Source: JALZUU01 sp964441245
GTDB taxonomy: Bacteria; Bacteroidota; Bacteroidia; Chitinophagales; Saprospiraceae
Assembly (NCBI GenBank): GCA_964441245.1
Contig: CAYTVR010000008.1
Coordinates: 1-64,000 of the forward strand
Direction: 5' to 3'
DNA: 64,000 nucleotides
The notes beneath the pieces were generated by a model. That model searched no databases, was not told the DNA's origin, and saw only the letters and a program-made list of their open reading frames with translations. Below are positions 8,437 to 17,250 of the stretch, one piece after another; position 1 is the first letter of the stretch; each line of letters begins with the position of its first letter. A program made the position numbers and the translations under genes.

Positions 8437-9933
8437 CTAGTTCTTCAAACGATTCAAGCCCGCTTTCGCTAAACCATGCAAACTATTTTTATACTCATCT
8501 GGCTTTAAAGAGAGACATATATTATAGTACTCTTTGGCTTTAGTGGTATTGCCCATTTCTTCGCAAATCAATCCAGCTTTAAAAGCCGCGTTGCAAGCAT
8601 AATAATATCGTTCATTTCTACCCACTTTAATGGTCTGATCGTAATAGTATAAACCGTCGGTCGTATTTTTCATTTCGTGGGCGATGCGCCCCAAACGATA
8701 AATATATTCCAATTGTAAACCTTTCTCCGAAAAATGATATTGAGAAATTCCTTTTAATAAATCATAAGCTTTTTGGTAATAACCTCCATCAAAAAGAATT
8801 CGGGCTTTAAGCAAAATGGGATCGGGGACGACCCCGTTCTTGGCTTCTGTCAATGCACTCTTATCATTACTGACACTGGTATTCCCTTTTGTTTTTACCT
8901 TGGCCATATATTTTTTGTACTGCTGCTCATCCCCTTTTAATAAGGCATGCCAAGCTAGTTTTTGATAAGCTTCTTTGATATAATTCTGTCCTTGAAAGTT
9001 ATTGAGGTATTTTTTCAAATAAATATCTGCATCTTCATCTAGGCGACGGAGTTTGGCTAATCCCAACATGAAGTCCAAAAAATGTAAAGGATAGTATGCT
9101 TCACCAGAAGGTCTATTTTGTAAAATCTGAATGGCTTCATCATTTTGTCCAATCCGCATGGCCATGTTGGCTACGGCAAAACAAGCTAATGGACTTTCCT
9201 TTGGATTGAGATTGCCAGAGTGAATTAATTTCCATGCTGCATCGCTTTCATTTTTGAGATGTAACATGAGGAAAGAATAGAGGACTAAAGTTTCTTGTTC
9301 GAAAACAACATCATTATTTTGTTGAGCGTGTACGAGTACTTCTTCGATTTCTTTGGTGCCTTGTTCGATGGTACCGTCCATTCCTGATAGTAGTTTGACC
9401 GCCCATTTATAACTATCTGGAACGGTACCGACTAATGCATGAAGTAAACCCAAGCTTTTTTTACTTTGTAAAAATTCAGGATGTTTGTCTAAGTTTTTAC
9501 TGAGTAATTTGTAGGCTGATTTGATATTTGAAAGGGCCGATAAATATTCATCAAATTTTAAATGAAGGAGCGCCCATTGTAATTTGATTTCTGCTTGAGT
9601 ATATAAATAATAAGGGGAATTGACATCTCCAGTTTGAAGTTTCTTTAATCTTCGATCTTTATTTTTAAGTAATTGCTTGAATTCTTTTTCATCCTCATTG
9701 ATGAATACTCGCATAAAATCTAAATAATTTTCTACGAAGTAAATCATCATATTATTGGGTTCGTCCATTTTAGCTCTAGCTAAAAAAACACTAGCTTCCT
9801 CAATTTTTAATTCCAATGCTTTTTGATAGGCTTGAGTGGCTAATGGACTAAATTCAAAGTAGCTATCCGCTCCTTGGATGGCTGAAGTAGATAAGATTAA
9901 GAAAGTAAATATGAAAAGTAATTTTCTTGTCAT
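8437..9933 (-). CDS. Exported TPR-repeat protein of unknown function
   Basis: The 498-residue protein has a signal peptide (MTRKLLFIFTFLILSTSAIQGAD) and is otherwise almost wholly alpha-helical. TPR-like helix pairs are visible, for example residues ~255-285 (CFAVANMAMRIGQNDEAIQIL) and ~430-490 (NAAFKAGLICEEMGNTTKAK). It is likely a periplasmic or outer-membrane-associated scaffold. No enzyme motif and no T9SS sorting domain are present. It sits upstream of nothing obvious: its neighbour to the left is convergent htpG, and the zinc-ribbon/NIF3 pair to the right has its own terminator at 10072. Confidence 0.75.
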   Translation of the reverse strand: MTRKLLFIFTFLILSTSAIQGADSYFEFSPLATQAYQKALELKIEEASVFLARAKMDEPNNMMIYFVENYLDFMRVFINEDEKEFKQLLKNKDRRLKKLQTGDVNSPYYLYTQAEIKLQWALLHLKFDEYLSALSNIKSAYKLLSKNLDKHPEFLQSKKSLGLLHALVGTVPDSYKWAVKLLSGMDGTIEQGTKEIEEVLVHAQQNNDVVFEQETLVLYSFLMLHLKNESDAAWKLIHSGNLNPKESPLACFAVANMAMRIGQNDEAIQILQNRPSGEAYYPLHFLDFMLGLAKLRRLDEDADIYLKKYLNNFQGQNYIKEAYQKLAWHALLKGDEQQYKKYMAKVKTKGNTSVSNDKSALTEAKNGVVPDPILLKARILFDGGYYQKAYDLLKGISQYHFSEKGLQLEYIYRLGRIAHEMKNTTDGLYYYDQTIKVGRNERYYYACNAAFKAGLICEEMGNTTKAKEYYNICLSLKPDEYKNSLHGLAKAGLNRLKN

Positions 9934-10071
9934 GTTGAATAACGTGTAAGATCGTTTAGAACGTTTCTACCTTAAGAAAACGATGAGGTATTCTTCGATG
10001 TTGTGAGTTTTGGAACAAAATTATATTTAGGTTAATCGTCAAGGATTGTAGATCTAATTTTAATGCTAACT

Positions 10072-10104
10072 AAAAAAAAATGCCCTGTGAAAAAATCACA
10101 GAGC
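10072..10104 (-). terminator. Terminator after the zinc-ribbon gene
   Basis: Read on the minus strand, GCtCTGTGA pairs with TCACAGgGC around a T-rich loop and is followed by nine T. It lies 33 bp past the stop of the zinc-ribbon gene. Confidence 0.75.
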
Positions 10105-10136
10105 AAAGAGGGTTTTACTTTTATTTTGATGAGGGC

Positions 10137-10904
10137 TTATTTAGCCGCTACTTTTTCAGGCTTGTCTGGGTTTAAGATATTAGCATCTACTAATACTCGA
10201 CCGCAATGTTCGCAAGCGATGATTTTCTTTTGAGCTAAAAGGTCTAATTGTATTTGTGGTGGAACTTTGTTAAAACAACCACCGCAAGAATTCCGTTGAA
10301 CAGTTACTACTGCAAGGCCATTTCTATAAGCGCCACGGATTTTCGTGTAAGATTTTAGTAATCGAGCATCGATTTTCTTTTTCGCTTTTTCAGACTTTCT
10401 GATCAACTTTTCCTCTTCCTTGATCGTTTTTTCGATAATTTTTTCTAGCTCTACTTTTTTAGAAGAAAGATCTTCTTTCTTTTGCGCTAATCGAGCATCA
10501 GTTGATTTTAATGTTTCTTTCTTATTTTCAACAAAGATACCACCTTCTCGACTTTTCTTTTCAGAAAGTTGTATTTCCAATCGTTGCAATTCTAATTCCT
10601 TAGATAAGGCATCATATTCCCGATTGTTTTTTACGTTATCCATCTGCTTCTCATATCGAGCGATCAAACTTTCCGCTTCTTTGATATTTGCATGATGTCT
10701 GGATACATCTCCTTCTAAGTCGCTGATGGCGTTTTGAAGTTTGCCAACTCTAGTTTCCAGTCCGATTATTTCATCTTCAAGATCTCGTACTTCCATTGGA
10801 AGTTCTCCTTTGAGGATAGCAATCTCATCGATTTTAGAGTCAATTGCTTGCAATTGGTAAAGAAGTAATAGCTTTTCTCCAACTGATAATTCACTTGTTG
10901 CCAT
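10137..10904 (-). CDS. C4-type zinc-ribbon coiled-coil protein (DUF164 family)
   Basis: The 255-residue protein has a long coiled coil (about residues 35-185, rich in E, K and L heptads) followed by a four-cysteine zinc ribbon: CGGC near residue 210 and CEHC near residue 235. This is the zf-RING_7/DUF164 layout seen in CT398-like proteins. The precise function is not established; links to nucleic-acid or sigma-54/export partners have been proposed for homologues. It follows the NIF3 gene by 123 bp in the same direction, a common Bacteroidota gene order, and is probably in the same operon. Confidence 0.85.
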   Translation of the reverse strand: MATSELSVGEKLLLLYQLQAIDSKIDEIAILKGELPMEVRDLEDEIIGLETRVGKLQNAISDLEGDVSRHHANIKEAESLIARYEKQMDNVKNNREYDALSKELELQRLEIQLSEKKSREGGIFVENKKETLKSTDARLAQKKEDLSSKKVELEKIIEKTIKEEEKLIRKSEKAKKKIDARLLKSYTKIRGAYRNGLAVVTVQRNSCGGCFNKVPPQIQLDLLAQKKIIACEHCGRVLVDANILNPDKPEKVAAK

Positions 10905-11027
10905 AAAATTATTTATTTTTTACTGAAATTGTATTATGGTTTTGCACCAAAATTTTGACCTCTAAACTTATAAAAAAGCGCGTTTTTAAGGGGAAAACCA
11001 CTATTTTTTAATAAAAACTGCTTTTCT

Positions 11028-12083
11028 TTAATATAAGTAATTAATAGGATTAGTGTTCACTTCGGTACAATAGGCCGCAAAGTTACTAAATTTATCGGTA
11101 ATTATATCATGTAAAAGCCTGATTGTGAACTGTTCACTTTCATAATGACCTATATCTGCAATGACGATCTTTTTATCTGCATCAAAAAATTCGTGATATT
11201 TAAAATCAGCAGTAATGAATACATCTGCTTTTTTGGCCATAGCCGCCCTTAAAAGAAAGCTTCCTGAACCACCACAAACCGCTACTTTTCGGACTCTTCG
11301 ATTTCTTAATCTGGTATGTCTGATGCATGATGTTTGCATTGATTTTTTGACTGATTTTAGGAAAGCTTTTTCGGCAATGGGTTCAATTAATTCGCCGATC
11401 ATTCCTGAACCTACTTCTGAGTGACTATTTTCTATAGAAATAATATCATAACGTGGATTGATATAAGGGTGACTATCTTCAAGAGCATTGATGATATTGC
11501 GTTCTTGACCTGTATTAAATAATACTTCTACCTTAACAGCTGCTTCAGCTTCGCCATCTTGAGTTGTCATTCCTAATGAAGAGTAACCCAACTGGTTCAT
11601 TCCATCTATTTTTCCTGCACCTGCGTTAAAAAGAGCTTGTCGAACTTGAGCAGAGAAACTGGGAGGAACAAAAGTGTATAATTTTTTGAGTTTATTTTTA
11701 GGAACTAGAATCTCTGTATTGATTAGTCCTAGTTTTTCTGCGATTTTAGTATTGACACCTTTATAGTAAACGTTGTCGAGATTCGTATGGATGGCATAAA
11801 TAGCGATATTATATTTGATGGCTTTAATCACCACCCGTTCGACGTAATTTTTGCCATTGAATTTTTTTAGGCCACTAAAAACAATTGGATGATGTGCTAC
11901 AATGACGTTACACTTTTTATTGATGGCCTCTTCGATTATGGCTTCTGTAGAATCAAGGCAAATTAAAACACCTTTGATTTCGGTTTCTTGGTTTCCAACA
12001 ATGAGTCCTGAGTTGTCATAACTTTCCTGGTAATTGGATGGGGCTATAGATTCAAGATGTTGAATTAACTTTTTTATTTTCAT
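11028..12083 (-). CDS. NIF3-like dinuclear metal centre protein (GTP cyclohydrolase I type 2 homologue)
   Basis: The protein begins MKIKKLIQHLESIAPSNYQESYDNSG, the standard NIF3 N-terminus, so the start at 12083 was preferred to an upstream in-frame ATG at 12164. With 351 residues it is the long form, carrying a central CutA-like insert between the two NIF3 halves. Metal ligands are visible: AHHPIVFSG (two His), HTNLD, and near the C-terminus IGHYESE (His and Glu). The family forms toroidal hexamers, and its reaction in vivo is unsettled. It is followed at 10904 by the zinc-ribbon gene. Confidence 0.9.
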   Translation of the reverse strand: MKIKKLIQHLESIAPSNYQESYDNSGLIVGNQETEIKGVLICLDSTEAIIEEAINKKCNVIVAHHPIVFSGLKKFNGKNYVERVVIKAIKYNIAIYAIHTNLDNVYYKGVNTKIAEKLGLINTEILVPKNKLKKLYTFVPPSFSAQVRQALFNAGAGKIDGMNQLGYSSLGMTTQDGEAEAAVKVEVLFNTGQERNIINALEDSHPYINPRYDIISIENSHSEVGSGMIGELIEPIAEKAFLKSVKKSMQTSCIRHTRLRNRRVRKVAVCGGSGSFLLRAAMAKKADVFITADFKYHEFFDADKKIVIADIGHYESEQFTIRLLHDIITDKFSNFAAYCTEVNTNPINYLY

Positions 12084-12246
12084 AAGAGGATGATTGTCTG
12101 CTGGAGCTTTGTCCGTTAAATTTTGGCAGAACACTAACGTTTGCAAATTTATTAAAAATTGCAAGAATAAACAACGAAATAATTTGTACGTAAAAATTAG
12201 AAATTCGTTGCTGATTGATGAAGAAAAAATGAGATTTATAGGGATA

Positions 12247-13644
12247 CTAAATTTGTTGGATTAACCATGCTTTTTCTGCGACTGCTTTTGTGGATTCAAT
12301 ATCGTTTTTTAATTGTAGTCGACTTGCCTTATCGAACCGTTTTAATTCAAGTAGTCGTTTGACAAAGTAGATTAGATTTAGATAGTTTTCTTGATGGTAA
12401 GCAATGATTTTTTTTCTTCGGATAAAACTTTTCATCGCTTCCATGTGAGATTCTAATAAGGAAATTTCTTGCAATTGATAATATGTTTTTAAAGCTATTG
12501 TTTTTGCGTCTAGATTGAGTAGTAAGTCTGTATAATCTGCTTTTTGTAAAAGTAAAAGAACGGTATCATAATTTTTGCGAGCATACTCTAAACGAGCCAT
12601 ATTATAATTGAAAGAATTGTCTTGATATTGTTTTTCTAGGCGATTTTTATACTCATGATTAAAGTTTTCTACCCAATCATAATCCTTTTGAATCAAGCCC
12701 ATGGTAGTGATGTTCTGATAGGTGAAACGTGAAAGAACACCATTACTCATTAGATATTCTTGACGCAGCCCCTCTTTGTAAAGATCCAAAATTTCTTTTT
12801 CAAATTGTTGATTCCCTTCATTAAGGCGTTTGATACAATAGTTAATTGTCAATAAAAATAAATCTCTTATTTCTGTTTTTGGAAAAAGATTAGCGTGTTG
12901 AAAAAGTGCCTTTTTCAATTTTTCAAAATGAGTAATATCTTTTGGTTGAGTGAGTGCATAATAGCAAAAGTAGTAGATAGCAATTGCAGGAATATTCAAT
13001 AAATTTTGTTGCTCAATATATTGAATCATTTCTTTGAGCATTCCAAAATGATATTTGGTTTTATACACCGCTTGATGGGAAAGGGAAAAACAGGTTTGTC
13101 GAAGTTTTAAAGTAAAATAAGCAATGTCAATGTTGTTACTGATTTCCTGAAGATTTTGTGCTCCCGTTCGTTTAGTAGCTGAAGTGAATTGATATTCTTC
13201 TTGTAGAATTTGAAAATGGTCATTATAATAATCTGCATTTCGAATCGACATTTTTTCTTGAATCTGTTGAGCCGCCTTCAAGCTCTTATGGAAATGTTTT
13301 GGTAAATTTCTTTCTCTATATACTTGAGCAGTTTTGATCTTGGTTTTTACTTCATCGGAAAAATAAGATTGATAGGTTAAGAAGCGCTCAAGATGCTTAA
13401 AACAAAAACTCATAATTAAGCGGATTCGATGATCGTCGTATGTTTGCTTAGGGTATACAAAACGATGTACTTGTTGTTTGTCGGGAATGACTTGATGAAC
13501 AAAAAGGCATTCTGTTAAATATTCTAAAAGCTGGATAACGTCTGCCCTTTGATTAAAAAAAGGGGTAGCGATGAATTTTCGAAATTCCCTTATTTCCACC
13601 TTTGAAAGACTATTGAGAAGGATAATTAGTCGACTATTTTGCAT
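12247..13644 (-). CDS. FRKF-family helical protein, pair 1 (unknown function)
   Basis: A 465-residue protein without signal peptide or membrane segment, so cytoplasmic. It starts MQNSRLIILLNSLSKVEIREFRKF. The SK-E-REFRKF-PFFNQR motif at residues ~14-35, a YPKQTYDDHRIRL segment at ~68, and the strong C-terminal block LESHMEAMKSFIRRKKIIAYHQENYLNL (in parts, residues ~395-425) recur in three other genes of this window. The rest is predicted helical, with TPR-like helix pairs. No DNA-binding or catalytic motif was recognised. It is divergent from the exoprotein gene at 13829 with 184 bp between them, and this arrangement is repeated four times. Confidence 0.8.
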   Translation of the reverse strand: MQNSRLIILLNSLSKVEIREFRKFIATPFFNQRADVIQLLEYLTECLFVHQVIPDKQQVHRFVYPKQTYDDHRIRLIMSFCFKHLERFLTYQSYFSDEVKTKIKTAQVYRERNLPKHFHKSLKAAQQIQEKMSIRNADYYNDHFQILQEEYQFTSATKRTGAQNLQEISNNIDIAYFTLKLRQTCFSLSHQAVYKTKYHFGMLKEMIQYIEQQNLLNIPAIAIYYFCYYALTQPKDITHFEKLKKALFQHANLFPKTEIRDLFLLTINYCIKRLNEGNQQFEKEILDLYKEGLRQEYLMSNGVLSRFTYQNITTMGLIQKDYDWVENFNHEYKNRLEKQYQDNSFNYNMARLEYARKNYDTVLLLLQKADYTDLLLNLDAKTIALKTYYQLQEISLLESHMEAMKSFIRRKKIIAYHQENYLNLIYFVKRLLELKRFDKASRLQLKNDIESTKAVAEKAWLIQQI

Positions 13645-13740
13645 TTTATAGTTTATGAAAAATTCAATCTAATTTACAAAATTGAATTGATTTAACTCTG
13701 ATTAAGTGTAAAAAAATCAATTTGTTTAAGTTTTATGTTT

Positions 13741-13764
13741 TACAAAACTACTTTTCTGTATTTG
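13741..13764 (+). promoter_or_regulatory. Bipartite element, exoprotein 1
   Basis: TACAAAA, nine bases, TGTATTTG, 64 bp before the exoprotein start. The same two half-sites with the same 9-bp spacing precede all other T9SS exoprotein genes or operons here. The right half resembles the Bacteroidota -7 element TAnnTTTG with one mismatch, but no TTG is found at the usual -33 distance. Confidence 0.6.
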
Positions 13765-13828
13765 TATTTAGCGTAACAAAGGCTCAAATTTGAAGCGTAA
13801 TTAATTTAGAAAACAAAAAACTAAGGAG

Positions 13829-16690
13829 ATGAAGCATTGGATATTGTTTTTATGGAGCCTTTTTTTGATTAATCAGCTTTCAGCTCAAGGTTGGGAACGA
13901 ACCTATGGTGATGAAGAAGCTCGAGAGATTATTTTGGCTAGTGATGGAAATTATGTAGTACTTGGTGAAGATAAGTTGACCAAAATCGATGAATTGGGTG
14001 AAATGATTTGGCAACAGTCCATTGGAGGGAAGTTAATCAGATCAACGAACGATGATGGTTACATAATCGCAGATCCAAACTTAAATGTGGGGATGATAAA
14101 AACAGATGGTTCTGGTGTGATGGAATGGGAGGTATATATGAATGATACCATACCTCATTATATTGACGGCTTGGTGCAGATGGACAATGATGATTATGTG
14201 ATATTAGGGCACATGAGTGATACGAGCATTACAGATGGTGGTGTGTTTTTAATGCGTTTTGATCCTCAAGGTAATGTTCTTTGGAAAGAAAGGTATGGTG
14301 GGAATCAATTTTTTGATTTTGCTTTTTTTGCGGGAAATTTGGCTAAAACGGATGAAGGAGACTTAGTCTTTGGAGCTAGCGTAAGGTATTATGAAGGTGA
14401 AGTAAGAGAAGATCGCATCGCTATTGTTAAAGTTTCAGGAAATGGTGTCATTAATTGGATCAAAGAAATGCCTGAGAGTTTTCCAACTGAAACTATATTA
14501 GGTCGACGATTTATAGGGACTGATGATGGAGGCTTTATCATGAATACGATTGATGTTTTTGCAGACGGCCCTGGCTTTGGTTATGCTGACCTACATGTGA
14601 TTAAAGCAGATGCAAATGGTGATGTAGAATGGTCCAATTTTTATCGAACGGCTCCTTCGGCTTTAACACCATTTCAACTTAATCATATTTTTCATTTTCA
14701 AGCTAGAGGCTTAACCGAAACCGCAGATGGTAGTTATTTATCTGCCGCCCTTTCATTGGATGAGAGTAGCAGTAGTACTTTTGGGAGGTCCAATATTCGT
14801 TTGATCAAAATTGCAAATGATGGGACAACACTTTGGCAAAGGGATATTGGCCAACCTGGAATTTCTAACTTAGCTTACTCTGTTATCGAAGATAGCGAAG
14901 GGAGTATTTTAATCGCTGGACAAAAAACGGGAGAATGCTATGTGATCAAATTAGATAGTTTAGGTTATGCTTATTCCAATAAAGTTAGCGGAAACGTATT
15001 TGAAGACCTGAATGAAAATTGTTTGTTAGAAAATGATGAACCAGGTTTTGCTAACTGGATGGTAGAAGCAGATGGAACAAACGATTTTTACGCACTAACT
15101 GATTCTTTAGGAAACTATACCTTATACTTAGATACTGGAACTTACGTACTCAATGTGATCAGTCCAAGTCCTTATTGGACTTCCTGTATAGCAGATGTCG
15201 AAGTGGTCTTTAATCAATTTTATGATAGCTTGGATTTGGATTTTCCTATGGATGATGAAATCTCTTGCCCTTACCTAACTGTCGATATTGGAACGCCTTT
15301 TTTGCGTCGTTGTTTTGATAATAATTACTATGTCAATTATTGCAATTCAGGAACAAGTGATGCGGAAGATGCCTTGGTAGAAATAGCATTCGATCCTTAC
15401 TTAAGTGTCATTGATGCGAGTATTCCATATGATATGGTAGATGGTTTATATCAATTTGAAATTGGTGATCTAGCGGTTAATGAATGTGGTTCCTTTACGG
15501 TAAAGGTGAATGTAGATTGTGATTCCACAGTCTTAGGACAAACACATTGTGTGGAAGCACATATTTACCCAGATTCTCTCTGCCTTCCTCCAAGTCCGGA
15601 ATGGTCAGGAGCTAGTTTGAATTTAGATGCTTCTTGTGTGAATGGAGAAGTATTGTTTACGGTCAAAAATGTAGGCGATGGCAATATGATCAATGACTTA
15701 AATTATATTGTTATCGAAGATCATATCATTATGTCACCGGGTGTTGAACCTCCTTTGGAAATAGGTCAGCAAACCATGTTGCCCACGATTCCTGCAAATG
15801 GCGCAACTTATCGTTTGGAAGTAGAACCAATTCCTGGTCATCCGAATCCTGGAACGCCAAGTATTGCTATTGAAGGTTGTAGTAATGACCCAGACAATTT
15901 TATTAGTCTTGGATTTATTACGATGTACCCCGAAAACGATGGCTCCCCTTTTGTGTCGATTGATTGTCAAGAGAATATTGGATCCTTTGATCCCAATGAT
16001 AAAATGGCTTATCCCAAAGGATATGAAGAGGGTCATTATATCGAAGCGAATACAGATTTAGAATATCGCATTCGTTTTCAGAATACTGGAACGGACACTG
16101 CATTTACCGTTTTAATTATTGATACGCTTTCTTCCTTTTTAGATGTGAGTACGATACGAGCAGGAGCTAGTAGTCACTCCTATCAAATGAATGTTGACCC
16201 AAAAGGTACTCTTTCTTTTCTTTTTGAAAATATTATGTTACCAGATAGTAATGTTAACGAATTGGCTTCGCATGGATTTATTAAGTTCAAAATTTCCCAA
16301 AAGCGAGATAATCCGATTGGTACCCAAATATACAACGAGGCAGGTATTTACTTCGATAATAATTTACCAATTATCACCAACGAAACATGGCATACCATAG
16401 GTGAAGAATTTATCGCGACAGTGTCCACCAAAAACATAAAAAAGCCTGGAATTGATCTTCAGGTCTATCCCAATCCTTTTGTTGAAACAGCTACTTTTGA
16501 AATTAAAGGGAATGACTTTCGTCAAATTCACTTTCGCTTATTTGATGCTGTAGGTAGACAAGTACGCCAAGAGCAATATGTTCAAACTCATTTTGATTTT
16601 TATCGAAACAATTTGACAACAGGAATGTATTTTTATGAAATCTTAGGAGATGGTGAGCTAATCGCCAATGGTAAATTGATGATCGATTAA
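13829..16690 (+). CDS. T9SS-exported surface protein, pair 1 (propeller + stalk + sorting domain)
   Basis: The 953-residue protein has a signal peptide (MKHWILFLWSLFLINQLSAQ), then a repetitive beta-propeller-like region to about residue 375 (WERTYGD, repeated NDDGYIIA- and TDDGGFIM-like strands, GNVLWKERYGG). An SdrB-like beta domain follows (~385-475), then a conserved Cys-containing module (~480-715: DIGTPFLRRCF, LGQTHCVEAHIYPDSLC) and a DUF11-like module (~718-870: FDPNDK, RFQNTGTDTAF, DVSTIRAGASSH). It ends in a Por-type sorting domain (QVYPNPF to the end). It should be secreted by T9SS and retained or released at the surface. The ligand is unknown. The gene diverges from its FRKF partner and has its own terminator. 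Confidence 0.85.
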   Translation: MKHWILFLWSLFLINQLSAQGWERTYGDEEAREIILASDGNYVVLGEDKLTKIDELGEMIWQQSIGGKLIRSTNDDGYIIADPNLNVGMIKTDGSGVMEWEVYMNDTIPHYIDGLVQMDNDDYVILGHMSDTSITDGGVFLMRFDPQGNVLWKERYGGNQFFDFAFFAGNLAKTDEGDLVFGASVRYYEGEVREDRIAIVKVSGNGVINWIKEMPESFPTETILGRRFIGTDDGGFIMNTIDVFADGPGFGYADLHVIKADANGDVEWSNFYRTAPSALTPFQLNHIFHFQARGLTETADGSYLSAALSLDESSSSTFGRSNIRLIKIANDGTTLWQRDIGQPGISNLAYSVIEDSEGSILIAGQKTGECYVIKLDSLGYAYSNKVSGNVFEDLNENCLLENDEPGFANWMVEADGTNDFYALTDSLGNYTLYLDTGTYVLNVISPSPYWTSCIADVEVVFNQFYDSLDLDFPMDDEISCPYLTVDIGTPFLRRCFDNNYYVNYCNSGTSDAEDALVEIAFDPYLSVIDASIPYDMVDGLYQFEIGDLAVNECGSFTVKVNVDCDSTVLGQTHCVEAHIYPDSLCLPPSPEWSGASLNLDASCVNGEVLFTVKNVGDGNMINDLNYIVIEDHIIMSPGVEPPLEIGQQTMLPTIPANGATYRLEVEPIPGHPNPGTPSIAIEGCSNDPDNFISLGFITMYPENDGSPFVSIDCQENIGSFDPNDKMAYPKGYEEGHYIEANTDLEYRIRFQNTGTDTAFTVLIIDTLSSFLDVSTIRAGASSHSYQMNVDPKGTLSFLFENIMLPDSNVNELASHGFIKFKISQKRDNPIGTQIYNEAGIYFDNNLPIITNETWHTIGEEFIATVSTKNIKKPGIDLQVYPNPFVETATFEIKGNDFRQIHFRLFDAVGRQVRQEQYVQTHFDFYRNNLTTGMYFYEILGDGELIANGKLMID

Positions 16691-16746
16691 TTTAAAAATT
16701 TGTGTCGGAGTTTGTAAAGAAGACTCCATTAGTTAGGTAAGTTGGA

Positions 16747-16777
16747 AAAGATGTTGTCACAAGCGACATCTTTTTTT
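16747..16777 (+). terminator. Terminator after exoprotein 1
   Basis: AAAGATGT pairs with ACATCTTT around TGTCACAAGCG, and the right arm runs into seven T. Confidence 0.75.
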
Positions 16778-16877
16778 GTAGGTATATATAACTTGGTTTA
16801 AATGTTTTATTTATATTTTTTTATTTTAATTGACTGATATTTAGTGCTTTATATTGATTTTTGGTTCAAAAGTATTC

Positions 16878-16901
16878 TACAAATACGTTTTTTTGTCTTT
16901 G
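16878..16901 (+). promoter_or_regulatory. Orphan bipartite element (no gene follows)
   Basis: TACAAAT, nine bases, TGTCTTTG. It has the same form as the elements before the exoprotein genes, but only tiny frames and hairpins follow before the terminator at 17211. Confidence 0.5.
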
Positions 16902-17210
16902 TAGCTTCAAGAAGGATATTCGATATTTATACTATAAAGCAATGAAGATTAAAACAAAACTGCGATTTAGCTTAACAACAAAAAATACTAAGACTTTTTG
17001 ATAGGCAATAAATAAAATGAGTGAAGCTTGCAAAGTGCCATTATCATTTGGCACTTTGTAAGATACTTTGGTTAGGATTTAATCTTCAATATTAAAATAC
17101 CTAATTATGAAACACCTTTCTCTCTTTATCTTTTCAATCTGAAAACAGCTGTTCAAACGAGACAACAAAAAATTATAAAAATATAAGAAAGTTTAAGCAT
17201 AGTCTCTTGC
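16902..17210 (+). other. Orphan transcription unit without a long frame
   Basis: Between the orphan element and the terminator at 17211 there is no gene-length frame. There are only 19-codon (16942-17001, MKIKTKLRFSLTTKNTKTF) and 11-codon (17107-17142, MKHLSLFIFSI, signal-peptide-like) frames, plus a perfect 10-bp hairpin at 17031-17058 (CAAAGTGCCA/TGGCACTTTG). It may be the scar of a deleted exoprotein gene or a small RNA. Confidence 0.4.
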
Positions 17211-17242
17211 GAGGTGTTGGCAAATGCCAATACCTCATTTTT
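17211..17242 (+). terminator. Terminator of the orphan unit
   Basis: GAGGTGTTGGCA pairs with TGCCAATACCTC (one G-T pair) around AA, followed by ATTTTTT on the plus strand. The minus-strand copy has no T run, so it serves rightward transcription. Confidence 0.7.
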
Positions 17243-17250
17243 TAAGAATT

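Noticed and set aside
13741..13764. Reading the bipartite elements as ordinary housekeeping promoters
   Set aside because: The right half is near TAnnTTTG, but the conserved left half sits only nine bases away and the usual TTG at -33 is absent in most sites. Two sites (29848 and 33293) have TGTCATTT, which is not a -7 element. Overlap with a promoter is still possible.
16942..17001. Lanthipeptide-type leader peptide (MKIKTKLRFSLTTKNTKTF)
   Set aside because: The frame stops after 19 residues with no core peptide, and no modification or export genes are nearby.
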